From Chrysogorgia sp. JL179-B06 (lineage: Eukaryota > Cnidaria > Anthozoa > Scleralcyonacea > Chrysogorgiidae), in the NCBI GenBank assembly GCA_035772405.1, contig JAYKKM010000428.1:2517001-2581000 (forward strand): a stretch of DNA of 64,000 nucleotides, read 5' to 3'. Under the pieces are notes generated by a model, which did not search any database, was not told where the DNA came from, and saw only the letters and a list, made by a program, of their open reading frames with translations. Position 1 is the stretch's first letter, and each line of letters begins with the position of its first letter. The position numbers and the translations under genes are program-made. This document shows positions 1 through 11,545 of the stretch, one piece after another.

Positions 1-6
1 CCAATC

Positions 7-891
7 GTGAGCCAGTTTTTCCACCGCTGGCATATGAAACTCAGTGAATCCAAGACTGTCTGTTCCATATTCCACCTCGCTAATAGACTAGCCAAGCACG
101 AACTCACGATCATGCATAATGGGAGGAAGCTCAGATTCGACCCCAATCCCGTGTATCTTGGAGTCACATTTGACCGTCGTAGCCTTACCTTCAGAGCCCA
201 CCTGGTGAAAGCCGCGGAGAAGACCAGTAAGCGCGTCAACCTGATAAGGAAGCTGACTGGCACTGGCTGGGGTGCTAACTTCACGACTCTGCGCACCTCA
301 GTGCTGGCCCTGGTGTACTCGACCGCAGAATACGCCGCACCCGTATGGGCCCACAGCCATCACACGAAGCTGGTGGATGTTATCATCAACGACGCACTCC
401 GCCTCATTTCCGGAACAATTGCCCCTACACCTACGCACTTGTTACCGATAGTGGCAGGCATTCCCCCATCCTCGATCCGACGGGAGCACTTGGTGCGCTC
501 CCTAGTGCCCTCCGTCCCCGACGATGCGCCCCCGCAACGAATTCTCCGTGCACACTTTTCCGTCTTCGCGAAAGAAATTCATACCCGCTCCCCCCTGACA
601 TCATCATGGGTAGAGCAGAGATGGAAGGAAGCCTGGCAAGGTGCCGACACCTTCCTGCACAACTTCATCCCCGAACCAACTAGCAAGCCGCCTGGTTGCC
701 ATCTGCCGCGCCAAGCCTGGGTCAGGCTGAATCGTCTCCGGACTGGGTGGGGGAAGACTCGTTCCTTCCTTCACAAGATCCGAGCCATGGACAACGATTC
801 CTGTCCCTGCGGCTCCCCCCTGACCGTGGAGCGCCTTGTGGCCGAATGGGTCTGGCTGAATTGGATGAACAAACCATACAATGGTTGTTAG
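7..891 (+). pseudogene. 3' end of a non-LTR retrotransposon reverse transcriptase ORF
   Basis: An open frame of 294 codons, without an obvious start of its own, reads as the region after the RT catalytic core of a LINE pol protein. It has a YLGVTFDRRSLTFRAH block (the usual YLGV-x-LD step), then an EYAAPVWAHSHHTKLVDVIINDALRLISG block typical of the post-RT thumb, and a C-terminal RLNRLRTGWGKTRSFLHKI...SCPCGSP segment seen at the end of many LINE ORF2 proteins. The catalytic YADD motif lies off the left edge. After the CPCG motif the frame runs into unrelated sequence and stops at 891, a few bases before a gypsy fragment. The LINE therefore looks truncated or fused there. Family assignment (jockey/CR1-like clades) is inference. 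Confidence 0.75.
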
Positions 892-897
892 AAACGG

Positions 898-1757
898 ATG
901 TTCCTGTGTGATCAGCTGGAACAGTTTAAACGAACGACGACGACAACATTCCATGCAAACGATAAACTGTACCGGTACAAACGCCTCACAATGGAATTAA
1001 AGCCAGCACAAGGGGAACTTAACGTGGCTCTTCAACCACTGTTCGCACACATCCCACACGCACACCTTATTCATGACGACCTCGTTGTGGCAACGGAGAC
1101 CGAAGCGGAACACAACATCGCCATTGCAGCCGTTATGCAAGCGATCTCAAACGCTGGTATAACCCTCAATCCAAGCAAGGGCACATTTGGATCCTCCGAG
1201 ATTGAATTCTGGGGTTTGCGTATTGGTTCTACCGGAGTATGACCCGATCCCGCCAAGGTAGAAGCGCTCAGCCATATCACACCACCTCGATCTAAGGAAG
1301 AGTTGATCAGTTTCCTATGTATGATGCAGTTCAACGCGGATTTTATTCCAAACTTCGCACAATACGCAGCGAAACTGAGGAAACTGACTAAGAAAAACAT
1401 CCGATTCACATGGACAAAAGAACACCATGCAGCGTACGAAGCGTTGATAGAGAGATTCAAAGAAAATACACTTCTCGAATACTTCGATATGGCAAAACAC
1501 ACCTTCATACTCACCGACGACAAGGAGAGACAATAGAGAACGCAAGACCAATCGCCATAGCATCTAGAACAACAAACAAGGCAGAGCAGAGGTATCCACA
1601 AATTGACCTTGAAGCCCTCAGCATTGACTTTGCTTTAAGAAGATTTCGCAACTACATTGTAGGTTCCCCGACCGAAATACAAGTGGTAACTGACCATCAA
1701 CCATTATGTTCTATTTTCAACGGCAATCGAAAAGGCTCATTAGAACCGAAAGAATAA
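898..1757 (+). pseudogene. gypsy A reverse transcriptase/RNase H remnant
   Basis: The frame at 898-1242 carries YRYKRLTMELKPAQGELNVAL and LIHDDLVVATETEAEHN, matching the RT palm. The catalytic Y/F-x-DD box reads IHDD, so the first position is altered. ITLNPSKGTFGSSEIEFWG is the usual K-x-x-F-x-x-x-x-x-x-F-x-G element, interrupted by TGA at 1240-1242. It resumes at 1303 (FIPNFAQYAAKLRKLTKK, then FTWTKEHHAAYEAL), the start of the RNase H linker. A further frameshift near 1530 leads to IDLEALSIDFALRRFRNYIVG and VVTDHQPLCSIF, the RNase H block with the TDH motif. Multiple stops mean it is non-functional. Confidence 0.8.
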
Positions 1758-1945
1758 AACTCCGCCATCAGGACATAAGATTTACTGAGGTATATATACC
1801 AGCGTGGAAAAATTAATCAATCAGATTACCCATCACGACACGCCAAACCGATCGAGAAACTACCACGGGAAGAGCAAAGAGAAGCGGATGACCTCAACAA
1901 ACTACTGTATCTACTTCACACCACCCCAGCCATCGACTGCAGTGC

Positions 1946-3251
1946 ATGGGTATCGCAACCATCGCACAAGCCACCGAAGACGACCAAACTCTACGAAAGG
2001 TAGCTGCACTAATCAACAAGGGACAGACTTGGATCCCTAAGACAGAACCTGCCGAAGTTCAGCGTTTTAGAACCATCCTGGCACAGCTCACGGTTACAGG
2101 AAACGGCATTATTCTCAAAGATGAAAGGATCGTCCTTCCAACTAAACGGGTGCACATCCAGGACAAGAAGGTTTGAAACGGCGACTCAGATATCACTTCT
2201 TTTTTCATGGCATGGATAGGACTGCAGCGTGTTCGTAGACAAGAAGACGAAAGAGCCAATCAAACCACACCAGGTACCAGAGAAGTGCTGGGAAACAGTA
2301 GCATGCAGTGGACCTATTCGGACCGATGCGATCATCCAAGCATGTGGTTATAATACAAGATCTAGATTCAAGATTCCCCGCAGCGAAATTGGTTACGTCG
2401 ACAAAGGCGGACAAAGTTATATCAGCCCTAGAAGAGATTTACGAAACATAAGGCAATCCCGATGTACAAATATCGGACAATGGTCCACCATTCAACCGTA
2501 CACAGATGCAGAAATTCACCACCAGCAAAGACATCACATTACAGACAACGCCGCCGCACCACCCATCTTCAAACCAGTCGAAACGTTTATGCGACCTTTT
2601 GGCAAGGCCATGAAAATCGGACATCACAATGGTTCTCCAGAAAAAGAAAGTCTAAGAAATGTTTTGAAGAACTACAGACAAACACCTCATCCAGTGACCG
2701 GTATCCCACCAGCAACCATGCTCTTTCGACACGGAAAAGGTCTGGATTTCCCAAGAAGATACTCAACAGAAGAGGACGAAAAGAAGGCACGAAAAGCAGA
2801 CCAGAAACGGAAAACGAGAATCGAGTCAACTGCTCTAAATACAGAAAGAAATCTCACTTCCAAATCGGCGACAGCGTGCTGATCAGAAATTTCAACAAAT
2901 CCAAGAAGTTCGATACTCTTTTCCTTCAAGAAGCATTCAAGATCATCGATATAAACAAAGAACGAAATAAAGTCACTGTGCAACAAGAAGGAAGTGGCCT
3001 CACACTGTGCCGTCATCCGGATGACATCAAACCATTCAAACATCGACCAGACGAACTTGAAGACAAACACGAATGTATCGAAGATCCAGAAACCCAATGG
3101 CCACAAGACGCGGAGGATGAAGACGACAGAAGCTACCGATCCAACACCCCCGCTGAGACGTAGCCAACGAAATAAGACACGCGCGTTCCAATTTACACAT
3201 ATAGACACTAAACGTTACGGACAGTATTTCACTGTATCTAGTGAAGAATAG
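1946..3251 (+). pseudogene. gypsy A integrase and C-terminal tail remnant
   Basis: Three overlapping frames (1946-2176, 2229-2882, 2462-3163, then 2994-3251) together resemble a gypsy integrase that has suffered small deletions. Visible pieces are VAALINKGQ and IILKDERIVLP before the zinc-binding region, KKTKEPIKPHQVPEKCWETVA (the stretch entering the DDE core), and after it FQIGDSVLIRNFNKSKKFDTLFLQEAF, the conserved SVLxR module after the integrase core. The tail ends in LRRSQRNKTRAFQF. Intact HHCC and DDE sets cannot be read in one frame. Decay is strong. Confidence 0.7.
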
Positions 3252-3254
3252 GGG

Positions 3255-3495
3255 ATGATGTATTGTTATTGTATTGTAAATATCATGTTGCTAGTTATGG
3301 ACAAAACGGGACATAAGGAACATCTGGGGATAAGAAAAGGGCGGGAAAAAGCAGAGACGAGAGAAAGCAGTTTAAGCAGTGAGATCGTTCATATTAATAA
3401 ATATTTACAAAAAACTAAAATATATTTCCACCCCTTGAAAGGGCTACCGTTTTTAAATAAGTTTAAATAGATGAATAAATAAAAGTGACTATTAC
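3255..3495 (+). repeat. probable 3' LTR of gypsy A
   Basis: Starts TGATGTATTG right after a polypurine tract and could end at ...ctattACA around 3495, with an AATAAA signal near 3476-3482, giving TG...CA ends and about 241 bp. There is no 5' LTR in the window to compare with, so the right boundary is a guess. Confidence 0.4.
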
Positions 3496-3584
3496 AAGGG
3501 TTCGTTTATGGCAATATATTTGACCGGCCAAAAACGGGTCATATCCGAGCAAAAACATGTTTGACCGGACAACGTGACTTCAAG

Positions 3585-4490
3585 CCCTGTTGTATCGTGG
3601 AGCCTTGTATCGTGGAGTCTTGTATCGTGGAGTCATCTGTCATGGAGCCATGTATCGTGGAGCCTTATATCGTGGAGCCTTGCATGTATATCGTGGAGCC
3701 TTATATCATGGAGCTTTGGAGTCATGTATCGTGGAGTCATGAATCGTGGAGCCATGTGTATCGCGAAGCCATGTATCGTGGAGCCATCTATTGTGAAGCC
3801 ATGTATCGTGGAGCCATCTATTGTGAAGCCATGTATCGTGAAGCCATGCTTCGTGAAACCATGTATCGTGGAGCCATATATTGTGAAGCCATGTATCGTG
3901 AAGCCATGTATCGTGGAGCCATATATTGTGAAGCCATGTATCGTGGAGCCATCTATCGTGAAGCCATCTATCGTGAAGCCATGCTTCGTGAAGCCTTGTA
4001 TCGTGGAGCCATCTATCGTAAAGCATTGTATCGTGAAGCCATCTATCGTGAAGCCATGTATCGTGGAGCCATGTATCGTGAAGCATTGTAGCGTGAAGCC
4101 ATGTATCGTGAAGCCATCTATCGTGAAGCCATCTATCGTGAAACCATGTATCGTGGAGCCATCTATCGTGAAGCCATGTATCGTGGAGCCATGTATTGTG
4201 GAGCCATGTATCGTGGAGCCATCTATTGTGGAGCCATCTATCGTGAAGCCATCTATCGTGGAGCCATCTATTGTGAAGCCATGTATCGTGGAGTCATGTA
4301 ATGTATCGTGAAGCTATGTATCGTGAAGCTACAGTATGTATCGTAAAGCCATCTATCGTGAAGCCATCTATTGTGAAGCCATCTATCGCGAAGCCATCTA
4401 TCGTGAAGTCATCTATCGTGAAGCCATCTATCGTGAAGCCATGTATCGTGAAGCCATGTATCGCGTGGAACCATCTATCGTGAAATGCCA
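3585..4490. repeat. 15-bp minisatellite (TATCGTGGAGCCATG type)
   Basis: About 60 tandem copies of a 15-bp unit varying mainly as TATCGTGRAGCCATS (for example TATCGTGGAGCCATG and TATCGTGAAGCCATC). Because 15 is divisible by 3, long meaningless open frames appear in several frames on both strands. None of these is a gene. Copies are less regular at the left (3585-3760) and right (4290-4490) edges. Confidence 0.95.
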
Positions 4491-4499
4491 AATATTACT

Positions 4500-4915
4500 T
4501 GTAATATAACCTGGCTGGTTAACCAGATTGAAAACTTGGTTAACCTACTGTACGCTCCGTGCATGTAATTGGCCCTCAACTACATTTATCAACACAAATG
4601 ACGGAGAGCTAGACTGAACAAGGGAAAATCGTTCTCCAGAACATGTAATGACCATCTTTACGTTACCTATAGTTTAAAAATAGCAAAATACCTTTGATTC
4701 CGACTAAAAGGAGAGGAATATCTGAGAAATCCCGGTGTTGGGACATTCTTGCAAAATAACCAGGTAGAACACTACCACTGAGTTCATCATTAACATTAAA
4801 GACCATCACTAGGGCATCTAACCATTGGACAAACTATAAAAGAAAACCACATAATGTCGGTATATACTATGCTGTAGTGAATGTGGGAGCTTGGAGTGAA
4901 CTTGGAGTGAACTTA
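4500..4915. other. no recognisable feature
   Basis: AT-rich, probably intronic sequence. I see no coding signature, repeat unit or hairpin here. Confidence 0.5.
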
Positions 4916-4918
4916 ACG

Positions 4919-5112
4919 ACAGATCGTCAAGCTCAAAGGATCGAACCTGTAACCTTCTGATTGCCTGTTCACATGAGGACGGGTCACTTTCCTTTGGAAA
5001 GATAAGATATGATTTGAAAGGTTCCCGTGTAAACACATGTCTCACCAGTAATCAGAAGGTTACAGGTTAGATCCCTGTCCGGGGCTCTGACGATTTCAGC
5101 TTGATGATCGTC
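4919..5112. repeat. foldback/SINE-like element with tRNA-like box B
   Basis: aacctgtaaccttctgatt (about 4946) is matched by its exact reverse complement aatcagaaggttacaggtt (about 5050), and weaker complementarity (gatcgtcaagct / agcttgatgatcgtc) extends to both ends. The right arm continues into GGTTAGATCCCTGTCC, which resembles a pol III box B. It may be a tRNA-derived SINE in an inverted pair, or a MITE. No target duplication was identified. Confidence 0.45.
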
Positions 5113-5135
5113 CATGTATCGTCTGTAATTACTAT

Positions 5136-5735
5136 AACATGTACATCATGTAATTATTATAACACATTGTCATATACACATCATGTACATCATGTACATA
5201 TAACACATACATCATGTAATTACTATAACATATACATCATGTACATATAACATATACATCATGTAATTACTATAACATATACATCATGTACATCACATAT
5301 ACATATAACATATACATCATGTACATCACATATACATATAACATATACATCATGTACATCACATATACATATAACATATACATCATGTACATCACATATA
5401 CATATAACATATACATCATGTACATCACATATACATATAACATATACATCATGTACATCACATATACATATAACATATACATCATGTACATCACATATAC
5501 ATATAACATATACATCATGTACATCACATATACATATAACATATACATCATGTACATCACATATACATATAACATATACATCATGTACATCACATATACA
5601 TATAACATATACATCATGTACATCACATATACATATAACATATACATCATGTACATCACATATACATATAACATATACATCATGTACATCACATATACAT
5701 ATAACATATACATCATGTACATCACATATACATAT
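5136..5735. repeat. 33-bp minisatellite (left part, split by the hAT insertion)
   Basis: From about 5240 the 33-bp unit catatacatcatgtacatcacatatacatataa repeats almost without change for about 15 copies. To its left (5136-5240) copies are irregular and include taattactataa variants. The same unit resumes at 9528 on the far side of the hAT element, so the transposon landed in a pre-existing array. The long open frames inside are artefacts of the 33-bp (11-codon) period. Confidence 0.95.
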
Positions 5736-6290
5736 TAGGGTGTGCAAGGGGCCCCATGATTTTGATTTCTTTTAGCTAGGAAGCCTACCTTTTTTATGGT
5801 GGTGAAATTCATGCTAAATAACAACTTTGTGAAGTTTCAGAGAAATTGAACAAACTTTAGTGGTCCCTCCTGGCCACTAAAGTTCCATGTGTGCGCGAAC
5901 TGTATTTTTGGACAAAATTGTCATATTTCAGCCCCTGAACATGCTACAGAGTCATACGATACCTTAAATGATGCACAATTGACATGTTTATATTGGCCTT
6001 GTTAATATACCATAGGCTTAAAACCATCAGGAGAAGAGTTATGGCCAAAATAATGCATTTTTGACTAATTATGATGCCTGCTGGCACAATGTGGCAACCT
6101 GATATGTATTATATATGTATATTTTTATCATACATTGAGCTAAATGTACAATAGAATATAATCAGTATACAGAATACAAAAATAATACAAAAGTCTATAG
6201 GTCTACCTAATATTATATAGACGTACGTCGTACGTACATTATAATATATACTAAGGACCATCATTCATCAATGAATATAATATTCACAAT

Positions 6291-8899
6291 CTACAAACGA
6301 AGGAACCAGTTCTTAGACTGTCGCTTTCTCTTTCTCTGATTTGGGAGGACATTTCTATTGTTCTCCACCACTTGGAGCACATTTTGCAAGTTTTGCTCCT
6401 TCTTGGCTGTGTGCAGGAAGTCATGAGCCAACTTGACTCCTCTCTCTGCAGCATCATTCACTACACACAGATGGGAGACAATTTCCTTTGCTAAAAGGTA
6501 CTGGTTGTTTGTAATCCAATCTCCAACAGGTGAGTGTAAGAAGTCTGTTTCAAACTTCAGGATCTTGAAAAACGACCATGAGTCCTCTCCAACAAAACTG
6601 CTCAAGTCATTGGTGACAACTGTTGGTACCTTTGGGAAACATGGTTTACCATAACCAGTTCCAGTCCTCTTGCTGCAAACAGCGTCACTAGAATTGTCAA
6701 ATGTCAGGAGCTTATTAACAATTTTCTGCTTAGTTTCATTTGTGACGATGCTGCTGAAGAGGCTGAGTGGTACGAGTTCCTCACTTAAATACCAGTATAC
6801 CACATGTGACCCTCCATTGCTTTGAGGGCTGCATCAGCAGAAACAGAGTCAATGTCCTTATAGCTAATCAGTTTATTGATTAGATTTAGATCATTACCTG
6901 GTGCTGCTGAAGGGACAGGAGCTGTTAGCCACCATGGAACATGACAATACACTGCATACTGGACAAACTTCTTCAGCTTTGGCAGCTGCTGCTGCGCAGA
7001 TGTAAATATTGCGTTCTTTGGTAGTTCGTTTACAATCTTCTTGCTCAATAGAACCATTTTGATACTGTACAACATTTTTGCCATCCACCGAGCCTTGTGG
7101 AGTGCACCCGGTCTGATGAAGTCAGTACTGGTGTCACTAAGGTACATCAATGTCAGCTTAACTAGTTCCTCGTAGTCTCCACGAACAAAGTCCTGCTTCA
7201 GAGCATCCTTGCAGAGTTTCACTATTTCATCCCTTCTCTCTTTCAGAGCTGCTGGAACTGGTGGAATATACATGTCTGAGTCTGTGTCCTTGTATGACAG
7301 GGACTCAAAATTTTCTTTGAATCTGATAAAGACAGTTACATCAGGGCTCCTGGATACTTCAACTTTCAAAGCTTTAAACACATGTGTGAGGAACACCTCC
7401 CCGACATGGTGCCGACAGGCTAGCCAGAGCAACACCTTTAGCAGCACTAATTGTAGTGAAATACAACCTGCTGTAACTTGACCCGTGTTGGAACTAGTAG
7501 TATCAAACGTCATCCCCACAACCGTATTAGTGCATCCCCATTCATCTAACAGCTCTTTTGTGACCTTAGCCAACATAGGTCCAGTCTTATCAGTGGACTT
7601 ATTGGCAAGTGTAGGCACGCCGAGAAGTTTTACTCCTCCAATACCTGCAATTACAAAAAAATTTCAGTTATTACCCGTTATAGTACTATGCTATTACTAC
7701 AATAAATTATTTGAATTAAGTTATTACATTGCTTAAAAATATATAATCAATCATGTTTTAGAATTGAGTTACATTAGTTTTCTAGCTCATCAATCTATCA
7801 ACTACACACATGATGATTCACCTGACAACAAGATTGGCAAGCGCTCCTCCAATGCGTACTTATTGTCGAGTGTGTCCATGAGTTTTCCGTCCCAATGGAC
7901 AACTGAAGTCTGAGGCAGAGTCCATGACTCTTTGATCTTGGTGCTGATGCTTAGAGCTGTCCCAATTCTGTAGCTGAAAATGATAGTTACCATACATTAT
8001 AGGGGTCAAAATATGGTGGGATTTTGAGAAAACTTTATATATTTATGTAAGTTTACTAACTTGTATGCAGTTTTGTAGTGAAGATTAACTTTAGTTGGAT
8101 CACCAGATGTAGCTCGTATTAGGGACTGTGTTATTGCAGACATGGCTGTTGGTGATATATTGTTCCTGATAGCTGTCTCCACCACAACCGGTGATTTCAG
8201 GATGTTATGTGGCCAAAATGCTGTTGTTCCTGTCTTAACTACACGCTTGTGGGATCTCTTAGGGGTGACTTGCTCATGACTTTGCTCATTTTCTCCCTCA
8301 AGCTCTTCTACCTCCTCTTCTGACGTTGAGTATCCAGCAGTCTCCTCTTTTCGTTGCTGTTCTCTCAAAATCCGCTCCTCTTCAGCATTTCTTCTCTCAG
8401 CTATCTTCTTTTCTTTGACACTGAGAATGTCATCTCCAGATCCCATTGTTGCCACTCTGTCTGTCATCATAGAGACTAAAAACTGCTTATCCGACTCATT
8501 CGTTATCACATCCATTGCATTTCTTGGCCAAAACTTCATTGTTTTGTCCAAGTTCTCCTTAAATTCTGTTATACGTTTCTGACAAGTGTATGTACTCCTT
8601 CTTGCAATTGGTATCCTTAATATATCTAGCATATTGTGAAACAACTTCTCAATTTGTTCTGCCATCTTCCATAAATTGATGTGAGGAACTCTGGCACACT
8701 CGTAAAATGGTAGGACTGCATCAATAGCAGCATTTGCTGCATCACGTTTTGTGCTCTTGTTATTTTTTGAGTCATGGTAAGCCAAGAAACACAAGAGAAC
8801 TTGTCGTGCTGTAGGGAGTCTACAGCCAGTGATAGTCCTATCATCGTCTGTTGGGATTGTTTGCAACAGAAAATAGCGAGGATCTTTGGATTTAGACAT
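6291..8899 (-). pseudogene. hAT-like transposase, three exons, one frameshift
   Basis: Exon 1 is 8061-8899 (start chosen at the ATG of MSKSKDPRYFLL, because upstream codons are only a 21-bp minisatellite), exon 2 is 7822-7973, and exon 3 starts at 7644. All junctions are GT/AG and keep frame (AA|C and G|GT split codons). Exon 1 has a basic/acidic linker with a KEKKIAERRNAEEERI coiled stretch. Exon 3 holds the catalytic-type segment with MTFDTTSSNTG and LWLACRHHVGEVFL, then TGYGKPCFP, LSSFVGEDSWSFF and a basic C-terminus RKRKRQSKNW. The frame breaks at about 6790-6800, where tggtatac is duplicated as tggtattt (8 bp), putting TAA early and the last about 165 codons in another frame. An undamaged product would be about 780 residues. 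The family is common in cnidarian and arthropod genomes. Calling it hAT rests mainly on termini and target size. Confidence 0.75.
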
Positions 8900-8942
8900 G
8901 GTAGTTTTACAGAAAGTAAGACACAAACTCACAAAGTGCTGA

Positions 8943-9045
8943 GTAACCGCCTGGGGCCTGGTCATAAGGGCCTGGGGCCTGGTCATAACCACCTGGGGCC
9001 TGGTCATAACCACCTGGGGCCTGGTCATAACCGCCTGGGGCCAAT
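8943..9045. repeat. 21-bp minisatellite
   Basis: About five copies of a cctggggcctggtcataacca-type unit directly upstream of the hAT transposase start codon, possibly part of its 5' untranslated region. In minus-strand translation it gives the repeat MTRPQVV, probably not translated. Confidence 0.85.
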
Positions 9046-9527
9046 AATCATGCACTGAGATCAGCACTGCAATGCATGCAATATAATGGTGCATGTTAGA
9101 TGTTTATATAGTTGTAATGCTTACCAAATTAAAATCTATGAGAACAAATATACATATATCAGGTTGTCACATGGCCGGCATTGCCCACAATTAAGTATCA
9201 AAGTTAGTCAAACATGCATTATTTTGGCCATAACTCTTCTCCTGATGGTTTTAAGCCTATGGTATATTAACAAGGCCAATATAAACATGTCAATTGTGCA
9301 TCATTTAAGGTATCGTTTGACTCTGTAGCATGTTCAGGGGGCTGAAATATGACAATTTTGTCCAAAAATACAGTTCGCACCACACATCAAACTGTAGTGG
9401 CCAGGAGGGACCACTAAAGTTTGTTAAATTTCTTTGAAACTTCACAAAGTTGTTATTTAGCATGAACCTCACCACCAAAAAAAAGGTAGGCTAACTTGCC
9501 AAAAGTCGGGGCCCCTTGCACACCCTA

Positions 9528-10385
9528 ATACATATAACATATACATCATGTACATCACATATACATATAACATATACATCATGTACATCACATATACATA
9601 TAACATATACATCATGTACATCACATATACATATAACATATACATCGTGTAATTACTATAACATATACATCATGTACATCGTGTATATATAACATATACA
9701 TCATGTAATTACTATAACATATACATCATGTAATTACTATAACATATACATCATGTAATTACTATAACATATACATCATGTACATTGTGTATATATAACA
9801 TATACATCATGTAATTACTATAACATATACATCATGTAATTACTATAACATATACATCATGTAATTACTATAACATATACATCATGTACATCGTGTATAT
9901 ATAACATATACATCATGTAATTACTATAACATATACATCATGTACATCGTGTATATATAACATATACATCGTGTAATTACTATAACATATACATCATGTA
10001 CATCGTGTATATATAACATATACATCATGTAATTACTATAACATATACATCATGTAATTACTATAACATATACATCATGTAATTACTATAACATATACAT
10101 CATGTACATCGTGTATATATAACATATACATCATGTAATTACTATAACATATACATCATGTAATTACTATAACATATACATCATGTACATCGTGTATATA
10201 TAACATATATACATCATGTAATTACTATAACATATACATCATGTAATTACTATAACATATACATCATGTACATCGTGTATATATAACATATACATCATGT
10301 AATTACTATAAACATATACATCATATACATCGTGTATATATAACATATACATCATGTAATTACTATAACATATACATCTATACAA
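9528..10385. repeat. compound 33/31/25-bp minisatellite (right part)
   Basis: The first about 110 bp continue the 33-bp unit. Then two shorter units alternate: catatacatcatgtaattactataa (25 bp) and a 31-bp unit containing catgtacatcgtgtatatataa. All share the core catatacatcatgta. The array tapers off around 10385. Confidence 0.95.
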
Positions 10386-10539
10386 CAATACACATCATTA
10401 CTATAACATACATCATGCTGTCATGTTTTTACGAGCTCCAGAGAAATTTGGTACAGCCAAACCCTTAGAACTTAACCACTATTAAGCAGACAGATTGTCA
10501 GTCTTTGCCGAATTTCCTGGCCTAAAAGATCGCCTTACG

Positions 10540-10985
10540 AGTTTGATATGGTATGGTAAACTTTATTTTGGCAGGGTAGCCCATTCAGCCGAAGCTGGTA
10601 TCTGCAGAGGGATATCATACAAAATTACAAAAAAAATATTAACTAATTAATAAAGGTCCTTATATTATACTTAAAAATTATGCTCTCTAATAAGGCTCTT
10701 AAAATATAACAATGAAGTAGATGTTTTAATTTTTGACGGTAGAGAGTTAAACAATAATGTTCCAGAGTATATAAAAGTACATTTCCCAAGACTTAACTTA
10801 GGTTTGGGGAGATGGATATCATTTCTCCTTCTAATACTATATGATAATGGATACTACAGTTACTAATAAAATATTCACCAAAAAACATGAAAACAGACGG
10901 GGGGTTAGAAAACTCGTTAGGCGGGGCGCGTTTAGGGTTAGGACCTTTGTTGTTTTGGGGTCGGTTACAATCCAATGAACTAGGA
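10540..10985 (-). repeat. LINE 3'-end-like fragment and C-rich core-repeat copy
   Basis: 10545-10640 (ggtaaactttattttggcagggtagccc...) looks like the 3' untranslated end of a minus-strand LINE, in the same style as 36709-36830. 10886-10985, read in reverse complement, contains attggattgtaaccgacccc, then gcctaacgagttttctaacc, the core also found at 57300-57435 and 57985-58095. No coding potential. Confidence 0.45.
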
Positions 10986-11545
10986 GGCTGCTACGAGGGC
11001 AATGTATTTGCTCGTCAGGGCAACGTATATGTTAGGGCAATGTATGTGCTCTTCACATATGGAATATGTACGATAAGTTTCTATTGTATAGTTGTAGCTA
11101 CACGCGACTGAGAGTTCATCACACAATGATACAACATTAGCATTGAAGAAAACATTTCATTATTTTCTTTAAACATTCTTAATGTTGTTAATGAACCTAA
11201 TCACTGTTATATTTTGAACTCTTAATTGTCTAGAAAACAAAACTGATATAGATACAAATGCATTTTATCACCATACCCTTATACTGTGCTTGAGGTTGTC
11301 AATCCCTCTTAGCTGGACCCCTCTTGAGCGGACACATAGCTAGGGGAGGTCCCAAATTGTTACTAATTTGGCGGGAAATGTACTGATAATCGGGAAATTT
11401 TATGACGTAAGCAAGCGTAAAAAAAGCCCGAAAATAAACGCAAAAATGTTGCGTTTCCTTCACTGATTTTGTTTTTAAAGTTGCACACTACAAGATGAAA
11501 CTTACACTTTTTTAATTCAGCAAATTTAAGCTACAGGTAATTTAC
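10986..11545. other. AGAP intron sequence without recognised features
   Basis: AT-rich sequence immediately downstream (in AGAP orientation) of exon 3. The next AGAP exon was looked for here and throughout 1-11545 and not found, so the intron appears to continue beyond the left edge. Confidence 0.5.

Larger units (their letters stand above)
898..3495 (+). mobile_element. Ty3/gypsy retrotransposon relic A (pol 3' part plus probable 3' LTR)
   Basis: RT thumb, RNase H, integrase and C-terminal tail segments of a Ty3/gypsy pol follow one another on the plus strand but switch frame repeatedly and contain stops. Gag, protease and the RT fingers are missing. The 3' end has a purine-rich tract (gaagaatagggga, ending at about 3254) directly before TGATGTATTG, the expected layout for a polypurine tract and LTR start. 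The element is dead. It lies in what should be an AGAP intron, antisense to AGAP. Confidence 0.8.
5736..9527 (-). mobile_element. hAT-superfamily DNA transposon with ~320-bp terminal inverted repeats
   Basis: The element starts TAGGGTGTGCAAGGGGCCCC and ends with the reverse complement. Inverted similarity runs about 320 bp on each side (5736-6057 and 9206-9527) with scattered mismatches. The flanks carry the 8-bp direct repeat atacatat (5728-5735 and 9528-9535), although this word also occurs in the host minisatellite, so the duplication is less decisive than it looks. The TAGGG terminus fits the YARNG rule of hAT elements. A single transposase gene lies inside on the minus strand. Length is 3792 bp. 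Array units on both sides are near identical, so insertion looks fairly recent, but the transposase has a frameshift. Confidence 0.85.

Noticed and set aside
3561..4311. Long open frames of repetitive CIVEPSIVKP/MYREA-type peptides
   Set aside because: They are the 15-bp minisatellite read in several frames and on both strands; no start context, splice site or family resemblance.
5259..5747. Three overlapping 150-codon frames on both strands
   Set aside because: Product of the 33-bp tandem unit, which has no stops in several frames; not a gene.
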